Shown here piece after piece: positions 1-11,232 of a stretch of DNA of 64,000 nucleotides. The first letter of the stretch is position 1. Every line of letters begins with the position of its first letter. The stretch is from assembly GCA_021234155.1 (NCBI GenBank), contig JAJEKV010000047.1, positions 6,723,071-6,787,070 on the forward strand. Direction: 5' to 3'. The DNA is from Isoetes taiwanensis (Eukaryota; Streptophyta; Lycopodiopsida; Isoetales; Isoetaceae). The notes under the pieces were generated by a model. The model did not search any database and was not told the DNA's origin. It saw only the letters and a program-made list of their open reading frames with translations. Both the position numbers and the translations under genes were made by a program.

Positions 1-779
1 CCATGTGAACCACCCATAAGGCGCAGCCGCAGCGCCTCGAAATGAAAGTCTGATACAAAGCTTCAACCTACACATTCAAATTTTGAAATGTGGAAGGCGG
101 GAAGCTTGTATGGCCATGGGCTTTAAATGAAAATAGCACAAGAATCGGTGACACGCACGCTTGGTATCTGACAAACCAAGAGACAAGTGTTGCATCAGTC
201 TGTCTGACAACCAACAAAATTAAATACATATGGCGCCATGAATGCGCGATCCCCCTTATTCCGGGAGAATATTCCAAGTAAATCTGTAATGATGAGATGT
301 TGATATCCTAGGTGGCATGGGAAAAAAGGAGCGGAAATATGACGTGGACTGGCTGATAGGAGGCCATTTTCAGACCCCAAATCCGCCCTAATGGATCCCA
401 TCTGGCATGCCTCTGCATAAGCTACAATCAAAGACGTTGCCATCTACTCATGAACATGAACCCAAAGTCCAGCATCTGCAATAATACTTGCCTCCGTGCC
501 ATCATAGGCACGTTGAAAGGAACAAGGGTCCTCATACCAAGGATAACCTTGAGCTATCAGACAGTGGCATGCCCCTCTTCAAGTAAAGGTAGTTCCTGGT
601 GCGCCTCGCATTCTTGGTGACCAAAAAATAGTCCCAAGGACAATCCATGATATCAATTAGCATCTAGCTACCAACACGCCTCTCTTAAGGTGCCCCACAT
701 GCTACGGAATGAAGACATAAGGAAGATACTTTAAGACAAGGAGCATGGCACCATACGAGATTCCCTCCAAATGTCATTT
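1..779. other. Intergenic, no recognisable gene
   Basis: The short open frames here are under 85 codons, overlap on opposite strands and show no family motif. I see no repeat structure or transposon terminus. Confidence 0.6.
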
Positions 780-3170
780 ATAAATAGATCCTGATCCTTT
801 ATGGAAAATCTATGTAATAGCTCTATAATCTATGATTCTGGTTATCCAGATCCATGATTGTGATGAGTGGAAAATGGCATTTTGTGCTTGGTAAGATCAT
901 TTTGAGTACGTAGTTATGACATTTGGACTTATAATGCTCCAGCAGTGATTTCAACATTGTCTTTGAAGGTTTTTGGACATTTTTGTTGTCATCTATCCAA
1001 ATCATATTCTTATTTATTGTAAAACTCTTTAAGAATATGAGAGGCGTGTTCAACAGCTTCGAAGGCTTGATGAGCATGGATGATATGCCAAACTTGAGAT
1101 GTGTCACTTCTATCAGGATATTGGAGAATTTCTTGGCTATCATATATATCACTCCTCATGGTCTCTATGGATCCTGCAAAAAGTCAGTGTTGTCTTCAAT
1201 TGGAAAACAACTTCTTCAGTCCCAGATATTCAATTTGTCTTGGATTTGCCAATTTCTATCAGTGTTTTGTTTGAGACTATTCAGAACTTGTTTTTTCTTT
1301 ATGGAATGTGGAAGCAGAAACTGCTTTCGTCATCTTGAAGCATGCTTTTAAGACGGCATTAGTTCTTGTCCATGCAAATCTTTCACGTCTATATATTGTC
1401 AAAGCAGATGCTTTTTTTCTCTTTGATGTGCCTTGTCAGGAGAGGGATGACCATGAACTGCATCCAATCGCCTATTGTTCTTGAAAGTTCCAAGACTGCA
1501 AAAATCAATGATCCAATTTATGACAAGGAACTTTTGGTGTGATAGTTAACTCTTTTGCGGAGTGGAGATATTTCCTAGAAGGATTCCTCATAAAGTTACA
1601 GTCTATATTGATCATCAAAACCTGGAATACTTCAAGTTTGCTCGAGTGCACAACTGTCGCCAGACTTGGTGGTATACCTAAGTATTATTTCGTATTGATT
1701 TCGTGATCAGATACCATCCTAAATCCCTCTTCCTAATGCTCCTACCTTGAGCCTAAGCCAGGTGGTCCCGTATTTAACCAACAACCACATGTTATTCTAA
1801 AGCCTAATAGACTCCAGCTTATGGCTATCACTTTATTTGAGAGGCCTCGTGATATATCATTGTTGGAGTTTGTTCGAGTGGCTTCTCTCTGATTTATTGG
1901 CTAGATATATTTTCACATCTTGGCTCAGCATCATCTCTTTTCCGCAAACGTGGTTGGAGTAGCAAAGGCTTTTGAACTTATTAGTCAGAATTATTAGTGG
2001 CATGGGGCTCTGTCGCTCTGCCGAAAGTTCTATTTGATCCTGTGATATTTACTGGCGAGCAAAGGCTCCGAGACATCTTTATCACTGTCTACTTTTGCCA
2101 CTGGCTGCCCTATATTGAACTTGAAAGAGGATTTTTTTGTGAATTTTATTCCAAAGCTTCCACCCTCTTTGGGGTCAAGATGGCATCATGGTCGTAGTTG
2201 ATCTCTTCTCTAAGATTGACTCATTTTATTCCTTGCAATGTCACCATCACCAGCGAGGGAATAACTGATCTTCTTCCTTGTGAAATAGTCAGACTGCTAT
2301 TGCTATACACTGTCATTAATGATCATGGACCTTAGTTCGCGGCAAATTTTTGAAAGCGACTTTCAGAGATGATGATCGCTCTTTGAATTTTGGTCATCAT
2401 CCAGAAAATAACGGGCAAGCAGAGCGCACTACTCTGGAACAATATTTGAGGCGCTTTATCAGTTACCAACAGGATAATTAAGTTGATTGGCTTCTATTTA
2501 GCCGAGCTTGCTATAATAACTTCGTACATACTTCCACTTGCTAGACTCCATTCTTTTTGAACTCTAGTCAGCATCCTCATTGGTCTCTTAGTATTGCTGG
2601 ATATGACTGCCAATCCTAGTGCTGAATCTCGGCTTGAGGAACTCAAGGCTCTTCAATCAGATCTTCAGTACCATTTGCTTTGGGCACAAGAATAATATCT
2701 GCATTATGCTGATCTACATCATCATGAAGCTCCTACATTTCATATTGATGACCTTGTCTGGCTTCTGCATAGGGATCTTGCTATATCCCTACAACAAGCT
2801 TAACTATCATCGCTTTAGTCCTTATTGGATCACAGCTCAGATCAGCGATGTTGCATTTCTGCTCAAGCTCTCTCCAGCTTTTCATCTACACATAGTATTT
2901 CATGTTTCAATATTGGAGCTATACACACCCAATCCCTTCTCAGGTCGAGCTCCTCCGTCGCCTCGACCAGTAGAAATTGATGAAGAGTTTGAGGTTCAAG
3001 TTGTCAATTGGGAATGATATTTCCAAGTGACTGAACTGCATAAATCTGCCTAATGCTCCTGGTGAAATTGCAAACTTCTATCGATGTTACTGAGATAAGC
3101 CAAGTCCAAGTACTTCGGCTCCAACTCCAAAGACTCATTATTGTTGTATGAAGGGGATGATGTAACGGCC
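780..3170 (+). pseudogene. Decayed Ty3/gypsy polyprotein (element A)
   Basis: Remnant of a chromovirus-type gypsy pol gene in domain order on the plus strand. Reverse transcriptase traces run from about 820 to 1300 (a stretch ending APAV, then a block like EFLGYHI). RNase H traces follow near 1440-1700, integrase core traces near 2000-2500 (a NGQAERT-like block at about 2410), then the integrase C-terminal part and a chromodomain-like end up to 3040. Stops and frameshifts occur every 50 to 130 codons, so it is dead. It matches element D (33059-39230) block by block, including the final region and the LTR, so both belong to one family. Gag, protease and the 5' LTR are absent. The left edge is approximate. 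Confidence 0.85.
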
Positions 3171-3615
3171 ATATGGGTATTATATTTATATGTATAAAGA
3201 TGGTTGTCACAGATGCAAAAAGGAGTTGCATAAGACTGACTTCAAACTCGCAACTTTCTGGTTACAAACCATATACTTTTGCCAACTAAGCTACCTATAT
3301 TTCTTGAAGAAAATCTCTCCTAAATTTCTCATAAGCATATTATTTCCAGGAGGTTCTCAAATTCTGGAACCTCTGTACATGCATAAGGCTTGGTGTGATC
3401 TCATCCGTTAGAGTGGCATGATCATGACCATTGATCTAGATATATATATATATAAAGGCATCTCATTCTTATTCAAATTTTCCAATTCAATGCTAATCTT
3501 GAGCCTTCTAACTCAAATCCTTTGTATCAAGCGTATTCAGTGTTTCATCATATTCTTTGTGTATTGCTCACATATTTTCTAGTATTTTCTCTTATTTTCA
3601 TATAGGTTCATGACA
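3171..3615 (+). repeat. 3' LTR of gypsy element A
   Basis: The LTR starts TGTAACGG directly after the purine-rich tract GAAGGGGATGA (3160-3170) and ends TTCATGACA. It aligns along its length with the LTR at 33059-33560 (same start, same TTCATGACA end, shared CCAGGAGGTTCT block near 3349). A TATA-like stretch lies near 3440. No 5' partner is present in the window. Confidence 0.85.
3226..3296 (-). other. tRNA-like module antisense within LTR A
   Basis: Read on the minus strand, this part of the LTR has a perfect Pol III A-box (TAGCTTAGTTGG), a short stem closing a 7-base loop TTTGTAA, and a degenerate B-box (GAGTTTGAAGTC) at tRNA-like spacing. The corresponding part of LTR D (33424-33503) is also tRNA-like. 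There is no clean acceptor stem, so this is not a functional tRNA gene. It may be an old SINE or tRNA insertion fixed in the LTR family. Confidence 0.5.
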
Positions 3616-3757
3616 TTGTCCTTACAGCATCATGGGCCCTAGAAGGGCGGCCAGAAATCTATAACAAAATACAACACATAAAAGAACTCGTCATATGTGC
3701 TCCAACCATGCTCATGGTTGGCCTCACGATAATTGCCTGGCTAGTAGACGGTCAACT

Positions 3758-4517
3758 GTTGCAGCCTACAAAAAGTGGGATCAGTTGCACTAGCTTGAAC
3801 TCCATGAGTTCTCTGCAGCCTTGAGTTCCCAGAACTCCACGCACAACTGAATAACTATCCACATGATTAGCTTGAAGCCCCACTTCAAGAAGTTCTATCA
3901 CTAGAACTAGTACTGCTATTGTATAGTATTGCTCAACACCAGAGCAAGAATACCTCACAATGGATAATTCCAAAGCAACACGAAAAGCCCTAAGCAACTC
4001 AGAAGGAGAACAAAAGCACTAGCTTTAGACTGCCAATAAGATCCTGCCAAGCTGCTCTAAGAGAAAGATAGTCTTTTATAAGGGCACTAAGGCTAAGATT
4101 AGCCTGAGAAAAGGTTGTGGACCTTTGTCCCATGCAAAATAGACCACTAAATCTGCTGATCCGACCCAATTCCATGGGTCAAAGGTTGTGGACCTTTGTC
4201 CCATGTCACTCAATTCCTGCCGGCCTGTATCAGGTCCCGATCAACACAAAGGGATTTTTTCCTTTTAACCTTCGAACTAACGGGGTTCTGCCACGTGGAC
4301 CCCCAATTCCAATGGTTAAGCCTTTAAAAAGTTCCTTCATTAACATTTCATTTAAATTCCATGTTAACATACGAAACAATTGCCATTCGAAAATAACCCA
4401 TATACCACCCTATGTGGTAATCGACCCTTGGAACGTTCCCAAGCCACCCAGTGGCACTTCCAAGGCCATCTTCCAGTCCCAAGGCCTGCAAGCGCGACTT
4501 GCCCTTGGACCGTAATA
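3758..4517 (-). repeat. 3' LTR of gypsy element B
   Basis: A 760-bp LTR. Its U3 part (4072-4517) repeats at 13775-14164 with small indels, including a partial local duplication near 4120-4210 (CCTTTGTCCCATG occurs twice). A TATA box (TATAAAAG on the minus strand) lies at the U3/R edge near 4073. R-U5 covers 3758-4071. The first LTR dinucleotide TG has mutated to TA here (4516-4517) but is intact in the other copy. Confidence 0.88.
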
Positions 4518-4536
4518 GTTTCCTCCCCTCCCCTTA
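4518..4536 (-). other. Polypurine tract of element B
   Basis: On the minus strand this is an uninterrupted purine run (core GGGGAGGGGAGGAAAC) directly next to the 3' LTR, the usual plus-strand primer site of LTR retrotransposons. It confirms the element's orientation. Confidence 0.85.
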
Positions 4537-5271
4537 GGACCTTGTCCTCAAGGTCTAGAGTTTTAAATGAGGAAAACTTTGCACAAACTCATCCGTCTCC
4601 CAAGTGGCATCTGTGAAAGACTGGCCTCACCATAAGACCAGATATTCACGAATATCTCCATTGCGCAACTGCCGAGTACGAGCATCTAGAATCCGTTCGG
4701 GTGTTACAATGGAGTTCAACACTAGCAATATACTCTCAGGACTAATAACATTGTATGTATCTAGTATAGCTCACTTAAGCTGGCTTACATGAAATACAGG
4801 ATGGATCCCAATATCCTGTAGTAACATCAACTCATATGTTGTAGTACCTAACTTTTTAACAATCTTAAAAGGTCCAGCATATCTCGGGGTTGGCTTAGGC
4901 ACTCGCTCTTTAACGAACGGTTTAAGGATGTTGATTCATAATGATGAAGGATACATAATCCTTAAAAAGACATAGTCACCCTCCTCATAGGTAACATCTC
5001 GCCTACGCTTATTAGCATAAACTTGAGCGCGATCTTGTGCCCTACGCAAGTTTTGTCGACATTGAAGCAAAATTGCAGTCATGTCATCCAACATATTCAC
5101 GGCGGCATCCGTCTTTAGATACTTATGCATAACGGCATAAGTTCTGGGATTTTGCCCTATCATAGCAACAAAGGGAGTCATCTTAATCCCCATATTCCGT
5201 TTGTGGGTGGTTACCACTACTTATTCTTAATCGTGCCTTGAGACCTTTCATAAGGTCCTTTCAAACGTGAT
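4537..5271 (-). pseudogene. Element B integrase C-terminal part
   Basis: Frames at 4936-5217 encode the post-catalytic integrase region of a gypsy element: an IGMTP-like block (here MGIKMTP), an arginine-rich segment typical of the linker, and a GDYVFLR block as found at the integrase C-terminal domain. Further down (4600-4930) a diluted C-terminal domain follows, with phrases such as KPTPRYAGPF. Stops and frameshifts interrupt it. The MITE at 5272-5527 separates it from the core. Confidence 0.8.
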
Positions 5272-5527
5272 CCCGAGGGGTGCACCTAATGTAAAGTCTA
5301 TATGGCATGTGCATGCATAGGGTTATAAGAAACTGTCCCTCATACGGAAAGTTCTTAAGAAAATATACCTCATATTTCACATGCCCCTACCATATTTCTT
5401 TTGATATATATATGGAATTCAAGCAAGAAAAATATCCCCTCCCATACATGGGTACGGTTTTGGCCCAAAAAAACCCCCTCCCGTACACATATGTTTTCTA
5501 CGGTTTTTACTGAGTGCACCCCCAGGG
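5272..5527. mobile_element. 256-bp TIR element (MITE) inside element B integrase
   Basis: The ends are inverted repeats: CCCGAGGGGTGCACCT on the left and, reverse-complemented, CCCTGGGGGTGCACTC on the right. Flanks AACGTGAT and AAAGTGAC match at 6 of 8 positions, fitting an old 8-bp target duplication. Removing the insert rejoins the integrase frame between the blocks ending VMGHF and starting KDLMKGL. The termini match those of the larger element at 7259-10819, so this is a non-coding relative. An 8-bp duplication points to the hAT superfamily, but no transposase is present to prove it. Confidence 0.78.
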
Positions 5528-5713
5528 AAAGTGACCCATAACCTTGGTATCCCTATCAATTATGATAGATAAAGGCAAACCAAAAATAGGGAGAACATAT
5601 CTTATATATGCAGTTGCTACATCTGGACCGGTAGCCTCTCCCTTTAAGGCCATAAATTTGGCATACTTAGTTAGATAATCAACAATTATCCACACCTGAG
5701 TGTTTTGCCTTAT
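5528..5713 (-). pseudogene. Element B integrase catalytic core fragment
   Basis: The minus-strand frame has WIIVDYLTKYAKF followed by the block IIIDRDTKVMGHF, which carries the second catalytic aspartate of the retroviral integrase fold. It is cut on one side by the LINE end (5714-5923) and on the other by the MITE (5272-5527). Confidence 0.82.
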
Positions 5714-5923
5714 ACCTGAGGTGCCGGGAATTCATGTGTATATGTATATTTCTACAGCTGCCAGCAGGCTTGTTGCTGCGACGGTTTTTCCCTCGTAAGG
5801 GGGGGTTTTAATCTGGGTAGCAACAGGCTTGCTGCACCCGTGTAATTTGGGTCCCATAGACCGATTGGCCTCCGCGGACAATAAAAGAAACTTCCTTCCT
5901 TCCTCCCTTCCTTCCTTATGGAT
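5714..5923 (+). mobile_element. 5'-truncated LINE 3' end, family 1
   Basis: This stretch ends with the same 3'UTR as the LINE at 11233-12970: a GGTTTTTCCC-loop-GGGG hairpin, then GGGTCCCATAG, a GATTGG block and GGACAATAAAA. It then has a (TTCC)n-type tail at 5891-5923. CCTTAT flanks both ends (5708-5713 and 5924-5929), a short target duplication. The surrounding integrase frame resumes when it is removed. No coding part is left. Confidence 0.8.
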
Positions 5924-7258
5924 CTAGGCAAAGTGACTATAAAGTCCATACTTATACACCCCCACCTTTGCAATAGTATTGGTAAAGGTTGCAATAGTCC
6001 TGGGGTATGACCATGGCTATCTTTATCAGCTTGACACGTCAAACAATGCGAAACCAAGTCTCTGACTTGTTCCTGTGGCACTTGACCAACTCATAGGTCT
6101 TCCACTCAACCCATGCCCAGCTTTGGGGTTTTATGATGGTCATGCAATGGTCTTGTTTTATAAAAGTACAACCCATCTTGTTCAGTCCACCAATCCCTAG
6201 ACTTGGTTACTGCAGGTTGTTGCTTATCTTCTTGATATGCCTCTTTAATCCTTTGGAAGAGATCATTCTCCCCTACCATCATAATATTTAAGCGCTTGGT
6301 CCGAGATAAGGCATCTGCAACTGTTCCAAGAGTATGCTCAATACTAAAATGGAACGCATGCAAAAAGTCAAGCCACCTAGCTTGTGGAGGGCTAATCTCA
6401 GCTTGGCTTTGAAAGAATCTCAAAGACTTGTGGTCAGTATATAACACAAACTTGCGCGGCTCGTTACTGGTGCCACATCTCAAGTAGTGCCGCCACGTCT
6501 TCAATGCATGAACTATAGCCAAATAGTTCTTGCTCATATGTTGCATAATTCCATTCTGCTTGATTAAGCTTACGGCTTTCATATACAATAACACGACCTT
6601 GTTGCATAAGCACATCTCCAGAGCTTGGCCACAAGCATCTGCGTATACCTCAAATGACTCATTGAGGTCGGGTACCTTCAGTACTGGACTACTCGCCAAA
6701 AGACTTTTGATTCTTTCAAAGGCCTCTTGTTGAGCTTGACCCCACACATACTCTTGATCTTTTCTCAAAAGATTGGTGAGCGGGGCTATTACCTTAGAAA
6801 ACTTAGGCACAAATTTTTGGTAGTAGGTAGCCAACCCAAGAACTCATTGAGGTCGGGTACCTTCAGTACTGGACTACACGCCAAAAGACTTTTGATCCTT
6901 TCAAAGGCCTCTTGTTGAGCTTGACCCCACACATACTCTTGATCTTTTCTCAAAAGATTGGTGAGCGGGACTATTACCTTAGAAAACTTAGGCACAAATT
7001 TTTGGTAGTAGGTAGCCAACCCAAGAAAACTTCTCAACTCATGGACATTCTCAGGTTGAATCCATTTTTGTACTATTCGTACTTTGCTAGGGTCTGGAGA
7101 CACTCCCTCCCTTGATAAAATGTGGCCCAAATAAGCAATCCTTTGCTTGAGGAAATCATACTTAGATATTTTGGCATACAACTTATTGGCTCACAACACT
7201 TTAAGCACTTGCTCTAATGTTGAAAGTGTTCTTCCCATGAGTTCGAGTATACAAGTAT
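5924..7258 (-). pseudogene. Element B RT C-terminus, RNase H and integrase zinc-binding region
   Basis: Going down the coordinates: the RT palm/thumb end (AYLGHILSREGVSPDPSKV, near 7130), RNase H (FEVYADACGQAL near 6650, YTDHKSLRF near 6440, with the expected DADALSRT-like end here VADALSRT near 6310), then the integrase N-terminal zinc region and the block SMDFIVTLPRS near 5950. The protein frame is mostly open from 7181 to 6106 apart from a 185-bp tandem duplication. It is truncated by the insertions at both ends. Confidence 0.88.
6658..7027. repeat. 185-bp direct tandem duplication in RNase H region
   Basis: The segment starting CTCATTGAGGTCGGGTACC occurs at 6658 and again at 6843, with only a few differences over 185 bp (for example CTCGCC/CACGCC, GATTCTT/GATCCTT, GGGGCT/GGGACT). 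As 185 is not a multiple of three it shifts the frame, duplicating the block with YYQKFVPKFSKVI. Confidence 0.92.
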
Positions 7259-7876
7259 CAAGGGGGGTTCACCTAATGGTCACGTATACCAACTGCGTGA
7301 ACGTTTAGGGTTTTTTTTTGGGGTGAGTCGACCGTCTACGGTCGAGGTCTCATGCGGTCGAAAGCCCCTACTTCCGGCTTTGAACGTGAAGGGAGCAAAG
7401 GCGGGAAGAAGAGATCCGTAGGTGGTCGATTTGGGCAGTTCATGTTTTTGCTCATGTTGAATCGAATAATGTAGTTCATGCAGAGTTTTTGGCACTCACA
7501 GGCGTCTCAAGCTTTCTCTGTCTGCTATAGTTTGTGAGGGCCGGATTCGCAGGTCTTAAAATAGAGGCGTAGTTGATTGCCACAGTAGAGCCCTGGGTCG
7601 CAGAGCCCAAAACAGGGGCCTTGTGGTTTAAGGAGCTCGAAAAGTTGCTAGATCTGGTCGTCCCCAACCATAACAAGAGGTGAGCTATGCATCTATAACC
7701 CTCCCTTCATTGCCTCATTCAAATCTCGGGCCTTATTTTTGGGCCCCAAAACAGGGGCCTGATTGAATCTTTATGACAGAAACTTCATATGAATACAGGT
7801 TCCGGAAAAACAAAGTGTTTCGATTATTTTATGTCTGAATCAATTGTATCAGTATCATTTACTTCTGGAGTTCTAG

Positions 7877-8623
7877 ATTGTCTTATTCTGCTTTGGAGTC
7901 TACTAAAGATACACTTGAAAGTCTGCAGAGCTTGAGCCAGTTCCTGAACAAAGACAAGAGTGAACCAGATTACAGCCTCTATGCTGACCCAACAGATTTA
8001 AGGAAGGTATGAGGATATTTCAGTCATATTGCTTCTTTTATGCATAATAACTGTTGGTTGTGGTTTTGCAGTTCTTCGAAGTTGATAACAATCCACTTCG
8101 AGATGTATATCAGATTGGGTTTTTTATTGCCTTGCTTTATCTTTTAGTGCAATTTTTGAGGCTGACACTTTGAAGTTAACTTTATGCACCTACTTTATGC
8201 ACTTTGAAGTTAATTTTTGAGGCTGACACTAGTGTACCTGTTATGGTCAATATTCTTGATAAGGATCTTTGTGAGAAAACTGTCATGCAAAGACCATGGA
8301 TTACGTACTATGGTCAAGGTGGCAGGTAAATGCTAATGGTTTCTGGACATGGTTAGTAGTTAGTCTGCATCTTCTTAACTTTGCGAATGGCCCTTGAAGG
8401 CTACATTCAGATATGAATTATAGGAAAGGATAGGCATTCCCAAAATTGAGGAAGCTAGAGTAATTACAGTTATGTATATACAGTTGTATCAATTTCATTT
8501 TTCATGTTCACTATCGATAACGCTCATGCATCTCCTGCATCTGAAGCATAGGTGACAATTTTCCTTAACAGGTTGCTTAATCCCAGTACATTTGCGGGCT
8601 GGTTTGGAAGGGCATTGTACCAT
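7877..8623 (+). pseudogene. Captured multi-exon host gene fragment, unrecognised
   Basis: Four coding-like segments carry GT/AG borders and compatible phases: 7877-8006 (ends ADPTDLRK, then GTATGAG), 8072-8105 (FFEVDNNPLRD), a segment ending at 8325 (VPVMVNILDKDLCEKTVMQR then WITYYGQGGR), and 8572-8623 (LLNPSTFAGWFGRALYH then GTGAGT). Phase 2 at 8325 is completed at 8572. A local duplication of TTTTTGAGGCTGACACT (about 8155 and 8213) disturbs the third acceptor. I do not recognise the protein family. Retained introns mean it was taken up as genomic DNA, not cDNA. Whether it is transcribed cannot be seen. Confidence 0.55.
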
Positions 8624-10819
8624 GTGAGTATTGATAACCCAACTCATGGCTCTCATTATTCACATGTGTTTGTACTTACCATGCACATATATGCACATGA
8701 AAAAATAGAGTTTCAGGAGGTATCTATGGTAGCATTATCTGGTTGCATCCGCTCGTGCATTTGTTATTGTCCTTGAAACTAAGTATGCACCGACTTGGGA
8801 CTGGGGGGTCTTTTGGCAATTAGCTAATCCATTCTCTTGTACATGCGGTTAAGTTTACAATAATCCAAAGATATAGCTATTTGGGGCAACCTTACGGCAT
8901 TTTACATGATTAATTTCATTGCAAGCACATCCAATGGGGGGCATGCTATTTGTGATGTTCCAAACATGCATAACAACCTTGTTATTGGTTAACAATACTT
9001 GGTAAGCATACTTTTTTTTTGTAAAATTTTGGTCGCATGATATGCAAATACCATAATCTGCCTTCCCAAATCCTCAAATGAGGTTCATGAAGTTAGGTCT
9101 TCGCATAGGTGCATATCAAACAATGACATGCCCGTGCTTTTTATGCTATCCGTTAGTTCGCCTATTCAAATTGACTTAATTCATCTTTTCCGCTTAACTC
9201 AAGAGTTCCCTTCATTTCATAATATATTATGTTTCACAAAATGACCCATTGTTATTGGATCATAACAATAATGTTTGAAACATCCTGATTTCATGTTAAA
9301 TCACACAGCCATCTCTTGCATATGTCTGACATAAAATGGTGGCTTGTGCATTTTGTTTATGGTTCTTTAATTTATTTCTAACTTATTCTCCCTGGTGAAA
9401 AAGCTCCATGTCATTGTTGGCATGGGACCTATTTTTGCCCTCAAATATTTTCGTTTTATATATCGTCCAAGTGCAATAAATAGAGCGGTCACACTCAATC
9501 AGTTCATCATCAACCGAAGGACGAATCAGAGGTGTCGAGAAGGGTGCTCCAATTTCTATACATGCTGTTGATAATGGATCTGTACATGAACCTTTGTTGC
9601 ATGGTTCAATAAGCTTTCCAACAGATTCTCATCCTCCCAGCCCTTCAAGAGCAGCGCATATCTTCTATTCCAGGAACAAGAAGCAATAGTCCAATCTGAC
9701 CTGTATAATTCATTATGGAGATGCAGACCAGCTAAGGCTGGAAAAGTTTCCTCTCTCTGGCTACTAGGTTCGTGTTCTTGTATATGGTTACGCATCATGG
9801 ATGTTGGCAGAGGAATCTTCATCAGCTTTCAAAAGAGAAAACCATTAAAACTTTTGATTTGCACCAAATGGTATACAAGGATGGCAAATAGCTTTATATG
9901 ATCTTGCCTTCTTTTACATGAGCAAGCTTGTATTTTACATTAAAGTCATCATTGAATTAAAGAGTCTCTTTTTTTTACTTCCCATGTTGGTGAAGTTGTA
10001 CGGCGAAGTGGATCCTTATTCTTTACAGAAACAAACAGATTGCCATTTTTAAGGTGGCAAATTACCTTTTTGTGAAGTTAGGAAATTATGCATGTACATA
10101 ATGGGCAGTAGCCAACAAATTTAATTCCATGTGGTACAAACATTTTTATGTCCTTTTTTTTTTGTTGTATTAAGAAAGGAATAAGAATAATGTCAATTTT
10201 GGGAACTTGAAATAAGAGACAAAGGAACAAGAAAAAAAAGATGAAAGAATGACGTGTAAGCAGCCAGATTCATTTAGTGGTAAGCAAAGCCAGCGAGTAG
10301 GGTCTTGTTCTTCTTTAGATGCCTTTAGCATTTTGTAAAGAGGTTAGTATTATTTGTTAGCTTGTAGCATTTTGTGGGTAATGCAGTTTGGGCGAGGTTT
10401 GGAAATTATATTTCACATCTCTTTTAGATGTATGCAACCAAAAGAATAATGGGGAAACATTTCCAGAGATTGGCAGAAGGCAATGTCAAAGAAATGTTTT
10501 GGGGCACTTGGTGCAAATCAAAGAATTGCCAAATGTTCTTAATTGCTGATAAGACTGGCAGGCTTTCCCTGCCTTCATTATCAAGCATATGGTCCATGCA
10601 AGCATATGGTCCATGCAAGCATATGGTACAAAGTCGGAAAGGGATTATATAATTTGGCACAATTAATCGTAAATCTACGGATAGGGGCTATATTGTATGT
10701 TAGTTCGAAAAACCGTATGGTATGGGTTTTTCTACTCCAAAAAGCCGTATACAGGGGTTTTTCTATGACCCCTCGAACGCAGATGCCATCTGTCCATATA
10801 TAGAGGTGCACCCCCCGGG
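8624..10819. other. Non-coding remainder of the TIR element
   Basis: AT-rich, with no supported exon. It holds a short 17-bp repeat (CATATGGTCCATGCAAG, 2.5 copies, 10585-10627) and, near the right end, subterminal motifs with ACGGTTTTT that resemble the inner right end of the 256-bp element. Confidence 0.6.
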
Positions 10820-10827
10820 ACAAGTAT

Positions 10828-11232
10828 ATAATCCAAGAATACTTCAACTGATTTGTCTAGGTAATCAATGAATGCTCGGTTCATCAATCTCATAAATGTA
10901 GCCAGCGCATTGGTGAGACCAAAGGCATGACTAAGAACTCATAGTGACCTTGATGAATTCGAAATGCAATCTTTGGTTCGTCACCCTCATGGATTTTAAT
11001 TTGATGATATCCACTCCGTAGATCAATTTTGATGAACCAAGTTGCACCACTCAAACTATTCTAAAATATAATCAATCCACGATAAAGGATATCTATCCTT
11101 AATTGTTGCTTTGTTAAGAGCACGATAATCTATGCACATGCGCATAGTTTCATCCTTCTTCTTAACTAGCAATACTGGAGCTGCAAAAGGAGACGTACTT
11201 GGCTGGATAATCCCCTTTTCAAGCAATTCCTT
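10828..11232 (-). pseudogene. Element B reverse transcriptase N-terminal part
   Basis: The minus strand encodes the gypsy RT opening ([15 protein letters not shown], then [20 protein letters not shown]) and runs to the catalytic block, which reads FLDYILV where F-V/I-D-D-I-L is expected, so the second catalytic aspartate is lost. There are several stops and frameshifts between. It is bounded by the TIR element at 10819 and by a LINE at 11233. Confidence 0.88.

Larger units (their letters stand above)
7259..10819. mobile_element. 3.56-kb TIR element with 8-bp target duplication and host-like exons
   Basis: A perfect ACAAGTAT lies on both sides (7251-7258 and 10820-10827). The termini are CAAGGGGGGTTCACCT and, reverse-complemented, CCCGGGGGGTGCACCT (13/16 matches). 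Removing the element and one ACAAGTAT restores the RT reading frame of element B through its catalytic block, so the borders are precise. The 8-bp duplication and C..GG ends suggest a hAT-like element. No transposase is recognisable; instead, exon-like sequence lies at 7877-8623. The remainder is AT-rich with no long frame. It is therefore non-autonomous, and its termini match the 256-bp element at 5272-5527. Confidence 0.85.
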
